Notes under the pieces: generated by a model
Told to the model about the DNA's origin: nothing
Database searches by the model: none
Seen by the model: the letters and a program-made list of their open reading frames with translations, nothing else
Position numbers and translations under genes: made by a program
Assembly: GCA_023397245.1 (NCBI GenBank)
Contig: JAEWUH010000154.1
Coordinates: forward strand, 1 to 39,370
Length of the DNA: 39,370 bases
DNA from: Bacillota bacterium
GTDB lineage: Bacteria > Bacillota > Clostridia > Oscillospirales > Acutalibacteraceae
Reading direction: 5' to 3'
In this document: positions 7,801 through 14,985 of the stretch, in pieces
Position numbering within the stretch: position 1 is the first letter of the stretch
How the letters are laid out: every line of letters starts with the position of its first letter

Positions 7801-7830
7801 GAGGTTTATTAAAACTTTTTTACTTCTTCT

Positions 7831-7902
7831 CACGCCCCGGCGGTTCTCACCCGTCGGGCTACGAAAAAAGAGGCCGAGCCCGTTGGCTCTGCCTCTTTTT
7901 GG
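7831..7902. repeat. Two-hairpin repeat, copy A (terminator-like)
   Basis: Contains an outer hairpin CCCGGCGG/CCGTCGGG, the linker GCTACG, then AAAAAAGAGGC..GAGCC / GGCTC..GCCTC with T-runs on both strands (7864-7900). Copies B (8547) and C (8719) share this architecture. It lies 84 bp after the acetyltransferase stop and could terminate that gene on the minus strand. Confidence 0.75.
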
Positions 7903-7985
7903 AGAAGTTATAAAAAAATGCAATCCCGCAAACTTATATTATGCTCATTATATGAAACCGCAGTTGTGTTATGAATTGAAATTTA

Positions 7986-8471
7986 TTAATATGATGAATA
8001 TTGATATGCAATTCTGGGGGTTCCATCTTGAACATATATAATGCCACATTTTTCAAAGCCGTTTTTTTCTATCAAATGCTGCATCGTATAGTTATCGCGA
8101 TGAGTATCTATGCGCAAGTTGGATATTCTTTGTTTACAGAAAGTCAAGCACCGACTGAACACGCCCTTGACCGCTCCATCGCTGGCGATACGGTGTATCG
8201 TCCCATAAGGATTTTCGTTTTTCCATGAGCCATTTTCTATATATGAATATGTCGCTTCCGGTTCGACCATAAAGGCAAAAACACCGTGTATTTCATTATT
8301 TTCCACAAATACAAATAACTGTTCACTTTGAATATCCTTCTTCAGCATCTCACGATCAGGGTAGGAATTTGACCATTGCGTTGCATTGCCGTTGTCTACC
8401 ATATACTTTCTGGCAATTACATATATATTCATGATTGTATCTATGTCTTCATATTTTGCAAGCTGTATCAT
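7986..8471 (-). CDS. GNAT family N-acetyltransferase, AT-rich, probably acquired
   Basis: A 161-residue putative acetyl-CoA-dependent acetyltransferase. It begins MIQLAKYEDIDTIMNIYVIA, a typical GNAT N-terminal strand and helix, and ends with RIDTHRDNYTMQHLIEKNGF, the usual C-terminal acetyl-CoA-binding/helix region, then a final strand near IAYQY. GGAGG lies 6 bp before the ATG at 8471; reading frames extending upstream of this have no support. The coding sequence is visibly richer in A/T than its neighbours. It is flanked by copies A and B of a terminator-like repeat, B carrying a tRNA-Ser 3' fragment. Those are signs of transfer into the tRNA locus. Acceptor substrate unknown. Confidence 0.8.
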   Translation of the reverse strand: MIQLAKYEDIDTIMNIYVIARKYMVDNGNATQWSNSYPDREMLKKDIQSEQLFVFVENNEIHGVFAFMVEPEATYSYIENGSWKNENPYGTIHRIASDGAVKGVFSRCLTFCKQRISNLRIDTHRDNYTMQHLIEKNGFEKCGIIYVQDGTPRIAYQYSSY

Positions 8472-8546
8472 ATGCGTCCTCCAATGTTTTAATAAAGCCG
8501 GAAAGCGGGCATTCATATAAGGCATACCCTGTTCGCCTCTTCCTAC

Positions 8547-8639
8547 CTGCGCCGGTGGGTTCTCACTCACCGGGCTACGAAAAAAGCGACCGGGCCTGTT
8601 GGCTCACCGTCTTTTTTGGCGGAAGCGGTGGGATTCGAA
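8547..8639. repeat. Two-hairpin repeat, copy B, with a duplicated tRNA-Ser 3' end
   Basis: The same architecture as copies A and C: CCGGTG/CACCGG hairpin, GCTACG, then an A-run/T-run hairpin (8580-8617) with partly compensating base changes. It is followed by 23 bases (8617-8639) identical to the 3' end of the tRNA-Ser gene at 8788-8810 (CCA, acceptor 3' strand and most of the T arm). After 8639 the tRNA similarity stops, so this is a fragment, not a second tRNA. Confidence 0.8.
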
Positions 8640-8718
8640 GGTGGTGTACAACTGCCCGCGTTCCGCGAGTCCCTCCATTTTTCTGTTATGGTTAACACCC
8701 TATCTGTCTCTCCCCGCT

Positions 8719-8810
8719 TGCGCCGGTGTGTCCTCACCCACCGAGCTACGAAAAAAGAGGCCGAGCCTGTTGGCTCTGCCTCTTTTTTGGCGGAAGCGGT
8801 GGGATTCGAA
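8719..8810. repeat. Two-hairpin repeat, copy C, joined to the intact tRNA-Ser 3' end
   Basis: Outer hairpin CGGTG/CACCG, GCTACG linker and the terminator hairpin, continuous with the 3' end of tRNA-Ser. It starts 172 bp after the start of copy B and shares most of ~92 positions with it. Confidence 0.8.
8751..8787 (-). terminator. Rho-independent terminator of tRNA-Ser
   Basis: AAAAAAGAGGC-GAGCC / GGCTC-GCCTCTTTTTT forms a long hairpin immediately after the tRNA CCA end; on the minus strand it ends in six T residues. It is symmetric and could also stop plus-strand transcription. Confidence 0.85.
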
Positions 8811-8876
8811 CCCACGAACCATTGCTGGTTACCTGATTTCGAGTCAGGGCCGTTATGACCACTTCGATACGCTTCC
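8788..8876 (-). tRNA. tRNA-Ser(CGA)
   Basis: An 89-nt minus-strand tRNA with encoded CCA. Acceptor arms GGAAGCG (8876-8870) and CGCTTCC pair perfectly, with G as discriminator base. The anticodon stem CCTGA/TCAGG encloses CTCGAAA, giving anticodon CGA, which reads UCG. The long variable arm (class II) and the T arm GTGGG-TTCGAAT-CCCAC support serine identity. Confidence 0.97.
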
Positions 8877-8919
8877 ATATCGGCTTTACGCGATCGGCAA
8901 ACGCCGGTCATGCTTATTT

Positions 8920-8948
8920 ATTGTAAATAGAAAGCTGCAAAATGTCAA
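8920..8948 (-). promoter_or_regulatory. Promoter of tRNA-Ser
   Basis: On the minus strand TTGACA (8948-8943) and TACAAT (8925-8920) are separated by 17 bp, about 44 bp upstream of the mature tRNA 5' end. Confidence 0.85.
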
Positions 8949-9093
8949 GTGTTTTTGCCGTATTCCGGATTCGCCGATAAAATATGGCAGGTAGGTTTTT
9001 CTGTATTTCCCATAAAAATATGGCGGCTTTTGTGCCATAGAAGCAAAGCGGCACATATTATGCTAACAGACAACTTATAAAAAGGTGATAGAT

Positions 9094-9540
9094 ATGCCAA
9101 TGACCACAAGAGAACTCTTAGCGCGGCTGATCAAATGTGAAGCCGGCGGGGAAGGCGACGACGGGATGCGCGCGGTGTCTTCCATCGTTACGAACCGGGC
9201 GAACGTAGACTACGGAGAATTCGCGCGGGTAAGCCAGGGCGGCAATTTCCGCAATATCATTCAGCAGGCCGGTCAGTTTACCTGCATGAAAACATCCGTG
9301 GGCGGCCAGTACAATCCTCAGAATGTGTGGAATATGGATCCCGAAGAAATCCACTATGAAATCGCGGACTGGGCAATCGCAAACAATATCCTGAACGCGG
9401 TGGGCGAAAGCCTTTTCTATTTCAATCCGTACAATCCGTCGTGTCCGCCGTATTTCCCCGCAAATCAAGCCGGCGTTATTTTTAACCGGATTCACGAGCA
9501 CTGCTTCTACACCCCAACCTCAAACTACGCAAATACATGA
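9094..9540 (+). CDS. cwlJ: CwlJ-like spore cortex-lytic cell wall hydrolase
   Basis: A 148-residue enzyme of the SleB/CwlJ hydrolase_2 family, which cleaves spore-cortex peptidoglycan (muramic-delta-lactam glycan) during germination. The domain covers nearly the whole protein. LLARLIKCEAGGEG holds the proposed catalytic Glu, followed by MRAVSSIVTNR and the VGESLFYFNP and HEHCFY blocks. It lacks a signal peptide and the N-terminal peptidoglycan-binding domain of SleB, which matches CwlJ (about 142 residues in Bacillus). AAAGGTGAT precedes the ATG at 9094; the GTG at 9085 lies inside that SD. The next gene, 21 bp downstream, is GerQ-like, reproducing the cwlJ-gerQ pair known from Bacillus. Probably made in the mother cell late in sporulation; no clear sporulation promoter could be fixed. 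Confidence 0.88.
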   Translation: MPMTTRELLARLIKCEAGGEGDDGMRAVSSIVTNRANVDYGEFARVSQGGNFRNIIQQAGQFTCMKTSVGGQYNPQNVWNMDPEEIHYEIADWAIANNILNAVGESLFYFNPYNPSCPPYFPANQAGVIFNRIHEHCFYTPTSNYANT

Positions 9541-9561
9541 TTTCAAGGAGGAACTTTCAAT

Positions 9562-10146
9562 ATGGACAGCTTTAACCCCGCAGGCGTTTACAATCTTCCG
9601 CCATGCTCCGACGGCTCCTGCTCAGCCGGCTTTACCGGAGGAGCCACGGGAATGATACCCGGCACAACGTCGGAAACTATGGCAGGGACTGCCGGAAGTA
9701 CCATGATGAAACCAATGACAGGTATGCCCGGCGCTCGGGCTCAGTTTCCCACAATTGAGGATATCGCCAGTTACAATTATTTAAGCCCGCAGCAGCAGCA
9801 GCAGCAGAGGCAGCAGCTTGCCCAGGCAGGCAGCACGCAATTTTCCGGCAACCCCAGGACGATGGCGCAGTCTGCGGCCGCAACCAATATTCTGGCCCCC
9901 ATTTCGCCGAACACACAGCCCATGCCGATGACGGCGGAAAGCCTGCAGTATATGAACGGCTTCCTGCGCACGCAGATCGGCAGGCCGGTTAAGGTGGATT
10001 TTCTGATCGGAACCAACACCCTCGTTGACCGCACGGGGATCCTGCTCGGCGTGGGCGTAAACTATATTCTGATCAACGAGATTGAGACCGACGACGTGGT
10101 CGCCTGCGACTTCTATAACATTAAATTTATCAAATTCTTTTATTAA
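9562..10146 (+). CDS. gerQ: GerQ-like spore coat protein
   Basis: A 194-residue protein. The first ~120 residues are low-complexity: Met, Gly, Thr, Pro-rich, with a QQQQQQRQQ run at about 77-85. The last ~65 residues (YMNGFLRTQIGRPVKVDF to YNIKFIKFFY) match the compact GerQ domain, a short beta-rich fold ending in hydrophobic and aromatic residues. In Bacillus GerQ sits in the spore coat, is cross-linked by transglutaminase through glutamine/lysine residues, and is needed to place CwlJ. The adjacent cwlJ-like gene supports the same role here. AAGGAGG precedes the ATG. The long Gln-rich leader could offer cross-linking sites (inference). Confidence 0.85.
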   Translation: MDSFNPAGVYNLPPCSDGSCSAGFTGGATGMIPGTTSETMAGTAGSTMMKPMTGMPGARAQFPTIEDIASYNYLSPQQQQQQRQQLAQAGSTQFSGNPRTMAQSAAATNILAPISPNTQPMPMTAESLQYMNGFLRTQIGRPVKVDFLIGTNTLVDRTGILLGVGVNYILINEIETDDVVACDFYNIKFIKFFY

Positions 10147-10189
10147 ACAGGTCAAAGCATCAAAGCCCTCCGGCGTTGAGAAAATAAGG

Positions 10190-10236
10190 AAATGCGCCTT
10201 GAACGGTTCAACGGCCCGATCAAGACGCATTTTTTG
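10190..10236 (+). terminator. Terminator after cwlJ-gerQ (first of two)
   Basis: AAATGCG-C-CTTGA pairs with TCAAG-A-CGCATTT, followed by further T residues. Confidence 0.7.
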
Positions 10237-10252
10237 TGCGCTGTTTTTTGGA

Positions 10253-10280
10253 AAGGCTCTTTTGCAGCAGCCTTCTTTTT
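10253..10280 (+). terminator. Second candidate terminator after cwlJ-gerQ
   Basis: A small hairpin AAGGCT/AGCCTT with a 10-nt loop is followed by CTTTTTCT. It is weaker than the hairpin at 10190 and may act as backup. Confidence 0.45.
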
Positions 10281-10292
10281 CTGTCCGGCAAA

Positions 10293-11117
10293 TCATCCTG
10301 CCGCGCTGACGTCCTGCGCCGCGTCGGCCTGCGGGGGAAGCGCAACCCTCGCCGCTTTGCCGATATCGGAAATATCACCGGAAATCATGCATTTGGACAC
10401 GTTCACGGTGACCGCGCTTCCGTCGATGTTCTTGAAAATATCGTTCACCGCCCCGGTTGCATCCAGTTCGATGCGGACAATTTCGCCGCCCGACGCATCG
10501 ACATAGCAGTAGCCGTAAAGGTCACCCGCGCTGTCCAGCAGCGTCTGCACCACGGTTTTGGAGCCTTCCCCCATGCCGGTCGCGGTAACGACCGTCTCAA
10601 TCGTGCTGCGGAGCACTTCCTTATCAAAAGCAATCTCCAGCTTCTGCACTTTTTTTGAATGGACCGTGGTCTCGCGCACATATTTCTGGCTCTTCACATA
10701 TTGGAGCAGGCGCAGGATATCCACCTGCCCGGTCGGGGCCGTATCGATATTTCCCGCGGAAGTCTTCTGCCAGCCGCTGCCCGAATCGGTATAAAACCAG
10801 ACGCCCTTTGCGTCGGTCACGGTATACGACGTGCTCTTGCCGGATTTTCCGCCCAGAAGCGAGGTCTGCGTGGATTTTAACGCGAAGGGCTTCGCGCAGT
10901 ACACGATCTCGCTGCCGGTTTCGCAGACATTTTCCTTGCCGTTCGCGGTGAAAACCAGCCGATTGCTGTAGGTTGCCGCGCAGCTTTGAATCGCGCCGGC
11001 GTTTGTTTTCGCCTCCCGCATCAGAACATCCGCGTCCGGCTTGCCGGAGCAGCCGTTCAGCGAAAGGAGGAGGGCCGCCGCCGCGGCAAAAAAGCCGATC
11101 ATTCTATATTTATTCAT
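10293..11117 (-). CDS. Putative lipoprotein of unknown function (DUF6612-like)
   Basis: A 274-residue exported protein. The N-terminus MNKYRMIGFFAAAAALLLSL followed by NGC is a lipoprotein signal with Cys23 as lipidation site. The body alternates beta-like stretches (TYSNRLVFTANGK, EIVYCAKPFALKSTQ, YTVTDAKGVWFYTDSGSGW, LYGYCYVDASGGEIVRIELD). This resembles LolA/LppX-like half-barrel lipoproteins and the DUF6612 family, but I cannot confirm the family without a search. AGAGGTAAT precedes the ATG at 11117. Its promoter region is shared divergently with the AAA ATPase gene. Likely anchored to the outer face of the membrane. Confidence 0.75.
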   Translation of the reverse strand: MNKYRMIGFFAAAAALLLSLNGCSGKPDADVLMREAKTNAGAIQSCAATYSNRLVFTANGKENVCETGSEIVYCAKPFALKSTQTSLLGGKSGKSTSYTVTDAKGVWFYTDSGSGWQKTSAGNIDTAPTGQVDILRLLQYVKSQKYVRETTVHSKKVQKLEIAFDKEVLRSTIETVVTATGMGEGSKTVVQTLLDSAGDLYGYCYVDASGGEIVRIELDATGAVNDIFKNIDGSAVTVNVSKCMISGDISDIGKAARVALPPQADAAQDVSAAG

Positions 11118-11161
11118 TCTGATTATTACCTCTATATATGATTATCAACAGTACCTAAGCC

Positions 11162-11190
11162 ATAATAACAAATTTTTCGGCAGGCTGCAA
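11162..11190 (-). promoter_or_regulatory. Candidate promoter of the lipoprotein gene
   Basis: Minus-strand TTGCAG (11190-11185) and TATTAT (11167-11162) with a 17-bp spacer, 45 bp before the start at 11117. The -35 is a poor match. Confidence 0.4.
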
Positions 11191-11209
11191 CCCAAATTCC
11201 CCTCATAAC

Positions 11210-11239
11210 TTGACATAATACCCCCTGCAAGGGTAAAAT
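11210..11239 (+). promoter_or_regulatory. Promoter of the AAA ATPase/binding-protein operon
   Basis: TTGACA (11210-11215) and TAAAAT (11234-11239) with an 18-bp spacer. A further TATAAT at 11247-11252 lacks a matching -35. Confidence 0.65.
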
Positions 11240-11278
11240 ATCAGTATATAATTTTATGATTATCGCAGGGAGTTTTCA

Positions 11279-12526
11279 ATGAACAAGCTAAAACAGGCGG
11301 CCATGGAGATGGCGTCGCTTTCTGTCTATAAAGGAATTTTGAACCGCACGGTACCGCGGGCGTTCTACCGCCTTCTGTGGGCGGCGGACAAGTCCGAAGA
11401 GGAATTCCTGAATGCGTGGGGCGGCTTCTTTGCCGTGCTGTGCGAGCGCGGATACAGCGAGAATCTGGCGGAATGTATTACGGGTACGGCACTTTACGAT
11501 GAAAACGCGTTTTCACTGGAGGCCGCCGCCGGACATGCGGATTTCCCGAAAACGATGATGGACGCCGTGGAGCGCGATCTGAAAATCATACTGGACGTCT
11601 CCTCCATTACGCCGCAGGAACTTCTGGAGGGCAGCCGGTTTGCCGATATCCAGTCCCTTCGCCTTCCCATGTGGAAAACCGGCGAGCCGATCCGGGCGCT
11701 GCGCGGCGACCTGAAGGACTGTATCCGTAAAATGGCGGAATATTACCGCGAAAACGGCTGCGGCATGTATGCGCGCTACCGCGCGTTTATCTGGCGCGGT
11801 CAGAAAATCGAACCGGTCGCCTATCCGGACAAGACCCGGCTGGCAGACCTTAAGGGCTATGAACTCCAGCGCGGGCTGGCAATCGACAATACGCTTGCCT
11901 TTCTGAACGATCTGCCCGCAAACAACTGCCTGCTCTACGGCGACCGCGGCACGGGCAAATCCTCCACCGTAAAGGCGCTTCTGAACGAATTCTACCCCAA
12001 GGGGCTGCGCGTGATCGAAATGCCGAAGGAATCCCTGATGGACTTCCCCATTCTGGTGGATCAGATTGCCGCGCTTCCCGCGAAATTTATTATATTTATC
12101 GACGACCTGTCGTTCTCCAAGCAGAACGATACCTACGCCGCGCTTAAGGCGGTGCTGGAGGGCGGCCTTGCGGCCCGCCCGGAAAACACGCTCATTTACG
12201 CGACCTCCAACCGCCGCCATCTGGTACGGGAGACCTTTTCCGACCGTGAGGGTGACGAAGTTCATAAAGGCGACACCATTCAGGAAAGCCTTTCGCTGGC
12301 CGACCGTTTCGGCCTTTCCATCAATTTCAGCCTGCCGGATAAGATGCGGTACCTTGAGATTGTCCGTCAGCTTGCCAAGCAGCGCGGGCTGGAGGAGCAT
12401 ATGGCGGAGCTGGAAAAAGGCGCCGAGCGCTGGGCAACCGAGCGCGGCGGGCGTTCTCCGCGCTGTGCAAGGCAGTTTATCTGCGACGCGGAAGCGCGTA
12501 TCCGGAGCGGACAGAAGCTTTTATAA
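11279..12526 (+). CDS. DUF815 family AAA+ ATPase
   Basis: A 415-residue cytoplasmic ATPase. After an N-terminal helical region (1-200) comes the ATPase core with Walker A GDRGTGKSS (221-229), Walker B IIFIDDLSF (271-279), a sensor-like TLIYATSNRRHL and an arginine-containing RFGLSINFSLPD. This layout is that of the DUF815 (putative AAA) proteins found widely in bacteria. Their cellular function is not established. GGGAG precedes the ATG. A lipoprotein binding-protein gene begins 18 bp downstream, so the two are probably co-transcribed, but this gives no direct functional link. The family call is confident; the role is unknown. Confidence 0.88.
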   Translation: MNKLKQAAMEMASLSVYKGILNRTVPRAFYRLLWAADKSEEEFLNAWGGFFAVLCERGYSENLAECITGTALYDENAFSLEAAAGHADFPKTMMDAVERDLKIILDVSSITPQELLEGSRFADIQSLRLPMWKTGEPIRALRGDLKDCIRKMAEYYRENGCGMYARYRAFIWRGQKIEPVAYPDKTRLADLKGYELQRGLAIDNTLAFLNDLPANNCLLYGDRGTGKSSTVKALLNEFYPKGLRVIEMPKESLMDFPILVDQIAALPAKFIIFIDDLSFSKQNDTYAALKAVLEGGLAARPENTLIYATSNRRHLVRETFSDREGDEVHKGDTIQESLSLADRFGLSINFSLPDKMRYLEIVRQLAKQRGLEEHMAELEKGAERWATERGGRSPRCARQFICDAEARIRSGQKLL

Positions 12527-12543
12527 TTAAAAAGGAGATTGTC

Positions 12544-13746
12544 ATGCTGAAAAAATTAACGGCGGTGTTCCTGTGCGTCGGCATTATGCTGTCGGCTTTT
12601 GCAGCCTGCGGCCCCAAAAACGATATTTCATCCGGCGCGGGCAATCAGGATTACCCGGTAACCATCGGAGAAGTCACCATAAAAGAAAAGCCCACCGGCG
12701 CGGCGGTGCTTTCTGAAAACCTTGCCGACGTGATTCTGGCGGTCGGCTACGAGACCGAGCTGAAAGCAAAAAGCGAGGAATGCGCGCAAAGCGACCTTTC
12801 CGTGCTTCCAAACGTTACTGCGGATGACGCGGAGAAGATTAAAAGTCTCGGCGCCAATCTGGTTCTGACCGAAACGGCGCTCACCCAGGCGCAGAACGAT
12901 GCGATGGGGAAAGCGGGCATTACCGTCTTGACAATTCCCCGGGCAACCGGACGGGAAGATCTGGACCGCCTCTATTCGCAGGTGGGCTCGGCGCTCAAGG
13001 GCGCCAAAACCGGCTACGAGCGCGGCAAGAAAATTTCCCAGAGCATTTTCCTCACGATTGACGATATCAGCCGGATCATACCGGAAACCAATACGCCTAC
13101 CTCCGTGGCCTACCTGTTTGACACGGAAGGCGGCGTGGTCACCGGCGACACGCTGGAAGGAAAGCTGATCGAGTCCGCCGGGCTGATCAACGCCGCTTCC
13201 GACGGAACCGGCAACAAAATGCCGGTGGAAGACCTGCTGCGCGTGAATCCGAAATATATTTTCTGCCCCACGGGTTTAAAGTCCCAGCTTACTTCCTCAA
13301 CGGAGTATCAGAAGCTGACGGCTGTTAAAGAAGGAAAAGTATACGAGATGGACCCCGGCCTCATGCTCCTGCAGGGCAGCGGTATGACGGAAGCGGTGTA
13401 CTTTATGGCGGGTACGGTTTATCCCGAGCTGCTGAAAAGCTCGTCCTCTCCGTCAACGGCTTCCTCCTCCGCGGCGGCTTCCCCGGCCTCTTCGGGCGCT
13501 TCCTCCGCAGCCGGAGCCTACACCGCGCTGAAAAAGGACGCGCAGGGCGATGACGTAATGAAAATGCAGAACCGCCTGCTGCAGCTCGGCTATATGTTCA
13601 TTAAGCCCACCGGGCTTTACGGCGACGGCACCGTGCAGAGCGTCAAGGATTTCCAGCTGCTCAACGGCCTGACGGTGACCGGTGTGGCTGACCCGGCAAC
13701 GCTTCAGAAATTGTATTCGTCCGACGCGAAAAAGCGGACAAATTAA
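12544..13746 (+). CDS. Lipoprotein: periplasmic-binding-protein (BtuF/FhuD-like) domain fused to a C-terminal peptidoglycan-binding domain
   Basis: A 400-residue exported lipoprotein. The signal peptide ends at Cys22 (LSAFAAC). Residues ~45-300 have the order of a class III substrate-binding protein of the iron-siderophore/cobalamin type: LSENLADVILAVGYETEL, LSVLPNVTADDAEKIKSLGANLVL, a long central helix, then VEDLLRVNPKYIF and LTAVKEGKVYEMD. A Ser/Ala linker (about 301-325) leads to a peptidoglycan-binding_1 domain (about 326-395: LKKDAQGDDVMKMQNRLLQLGY, GLYGDGTVQSVKDFQ, GVADPATLQKL). No permease or ATPase of an import system is adjacent. The fusion is unusual for a binding protein. It could tether a ligand sensor to the wall, or the domain may have lost ligand binding. 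Ligand unknown. Confidence 0.82.
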   Translation: MLKKLTAVFLCVGIMLSAFAACGPKNDISSGAGNQDYPVTIGEVTIKEKPTGAAVLSENLADVILAVGYETELKAKSEECAQSDLSVLPNVTADDAEKIKSLGANLVLTETALTQAQNDAMGKAGITVLTIPRATGREDLDRLYSQVGSALKGAKTGYERGKKISQSIFLTIDDISRIIPETNTPTSVAYLFDTEGGVVTGDTLEGKLIESAGLINAASDGTGNKMPVEDLLRVNPKYIFCPTGLKSQLTSSTEYQKLTAVKEGKVYEMDPGLMLLQGSGMTEAVYFMAGTVYPELLKSSSSPSTASSSAAASPASSGASSAAGAYTALKKDAQGDDVMKMQNRLLQLGYMFIKPTGLYGDGTVQSVKDFQLLNGLTVTGVADPATLQKLYSSDAKKRTN

Positions 13747-13762
13747 CTGTGCATATAAAATC

Positions 13763-13808
13763 AACTCCGTCCATCCGGAAAGGTGGGCGGAGTTTGTTTT
13801 TTGTTATC
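13763..13808 (+). terminator. Terminator of the AAA ATPase/binding-protein operon
   Basis: AACTCCG..CCA.CC pairs with GG.TGG.CGGAGTT, followed by TGTTTTTTG. The reverse strand also ends T-rich, so it may serve the convergent carboxypeptidase gene as well. Confidence 0.85.
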
Positions 13809-13813
13809 CGAAT

Positions 13814-14731
13814 TTAATCCATCACCGTGATCCTGCCGCAGTTTGAATCCAGCTTTACCTCTTTCCCCAGCGGGAGCGACAGGGTCGGCAGGCTGTGGCC
13901 GCAGGCGAAGTTCATCACGGCGGGCTTCTTTTCCGGCGCGATCAGCTCGTCAAAAACCTGCTCCATCGTCAGCGAGTTTTCGGGATGTCTTGCGCCGCAG
14001 TCGGTGTAATATCCCAGAATAATCCCCGCGCAGTCCCGGAATTTCCCGGCAGCCTTGAGCTGCACAAGCATCCGGTCTACGCTGTACGGCTCTTCGTCCA
14101 CGTCCTCAAGAAAGAAAATCTTTCCTTTGGTGTCAATCTCATAGGGCGTGCCAATAGACGAAACCACCAGCGAAAGGTTCCCGCCGGTCAGGATTCCGCG
14201 GGCGCAGCCGCCCACAAGGGTTGTCAGCGGCATGCCATCCGGGTTTTTCAGTTCTCCGAATTTTCCCCCGAACAGGGTTTTCTTCACGTATTCCACGGAG
14301 AATCCGTCCGCGCCGTTGTACAGCTCGGTCGCGGGCATGGGGGTATGGTAGGTTACAAAACCGCAGGATTGGTTTATCTTGATGTGCAGAGCGGTGATAT
14401 CGCTGTAGCCGCTGAAATATTTCGGGTTCCTGCGAATCATAGCAAAATCGATCAGGCTCATCAGGCGCTGGGCGCCGTAGCCGCCGCGGATGCAGATCAC
14501 GCCGTCAATCGATTGATCGGCGAACGCCCGGTTCAGGTCATCGGCACGCAGCCGGTCGCCGCCGGCAAAATAGCCGTGTCTGCTCCGGCAGCTTTCAAAA
14601 ACGACGGGTTCCAGCCCCAGATTTTCCACCGATTTTACGGCGGGCTCCAGCCGCTCCGGAGGAACGGGGCCGGAGGGTGCGACCAGCGCGACGCGCGCAC
14701 CGGGAAACAATGGCCTTGGCGTAAGCAACAA
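13814..14731 (-). CDS. LD-carboxypeptidase, peptidase family S66
   Basis: A 305-residue serine peptidase expected to remove the terminal D-Ala from murein tetrapeptides or cleave related LD bonds, mostly in cytoplasmic peptidoglycan recycling (MccF-like members act on other acyl compounds). The Ser nucleophile lies in FSGYSDITALH (Ser110), the catalytic Glu in FFLEDVDEEPYSVDRM, and the His in ACGHSLPTLSLPLG. No signal peptide is seen. The start is uncertain. The GTG at 14737 overlaps the only SD (GGAG, 14740-14737), so the TTG at 14731, 5 bp after it, is preferred; the TTG at 14728 is also possible. It lies convergent to the binding-protein gene and upstream of two more cell-wall-type hydrolases on the same strand. 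Confidence 0.88.
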   Translation of the reverse strand: MLLTPRPLFPGARVALVAPSGPVPPERLEPAVKSVENLGLEPVVFESCRSRHGYFAGGDRLRADDLNRAFADQSIDGVICIRGGYGAQRLMSLIDFAMIRRNPKYFSGYSDITALHIKINQSCGFVTYHTPMPATELYNGADGFSVEYVKKTLFGGKFGELKNPDGMPLTTLVGGCARGILTGGNLSLVVSSIGTPYEIDTKGKIFFLEDVDEEPYSVDRMLVQLKAAGKFRDCAGIILGYYTDCGARHPENSLTMEQVFDELIAPEKKPAVMNFACGHSLPTLSLPLGKEVKLDSNCGRITVMD

Positions 14732-14985
14732 TATCACTCCAATTATACTTATGTTTTATGCTGATTAACTCTCCCTAAAACAAGGAAAACAAGGAAAGCT
14801 TAAAGCTAAATGTCTAACCGTCAATGAAAACCATATGGAAAATTGACCTAGCCAAGATATATGGGGATACCCCGGGGAATGCAAGGGGGATTTTTTGGAA
14901 CCCTCTCGCCGGGATTGAAAATCCCCCTTGCCGGGCGGCTAACTGATTTATCAATTCCATTTAGGCACAGCACGCCTGAGGTAAA
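14732..14985. other. Non-coding stretch with a 14-bp perfect inverted repeat
   Basis: The segment between the S66 peptidase and the MITE-like repeat holds no credible gene. Its main structure is a perfect 14-bp inverted repeat (14881-14894 with 14918-14931, arms GCAAGGGGGATTTT and its complement) around a 23-nt loop. No T-run follows it on either strand. Confidence 0.6.

Noticed and set aside
8617..8660. Second tRNA-Ser gene
   Set aside because: Only the 3' 23 bases match; the anticodon arm and 5' acceptor strand are missing, so it is a fragment.
7831..8810. CRISPR array from the three repeat copies
   Set aside because: Copies are ~75-93 bp, diverged and irregularly spaced (about 700 and 172 bp apart) with a gene between; no cas genes are present.
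8567..8911. 114-codon minus-strand frame running through tRNA-Ser and its terminators
   Set aside because: It translates the tRNA and the hairpin repeats (a product type often mis-annotated). No ribosome binding site fits and the RNA gene explains the sequence.
9040..9075. Possible sigma-G or sigma-E promoter before cwlJ (CATATTA around 9054)
   Set aside because: The -10 is fair but no acceptable -35 lies at the right spacing for either factor.
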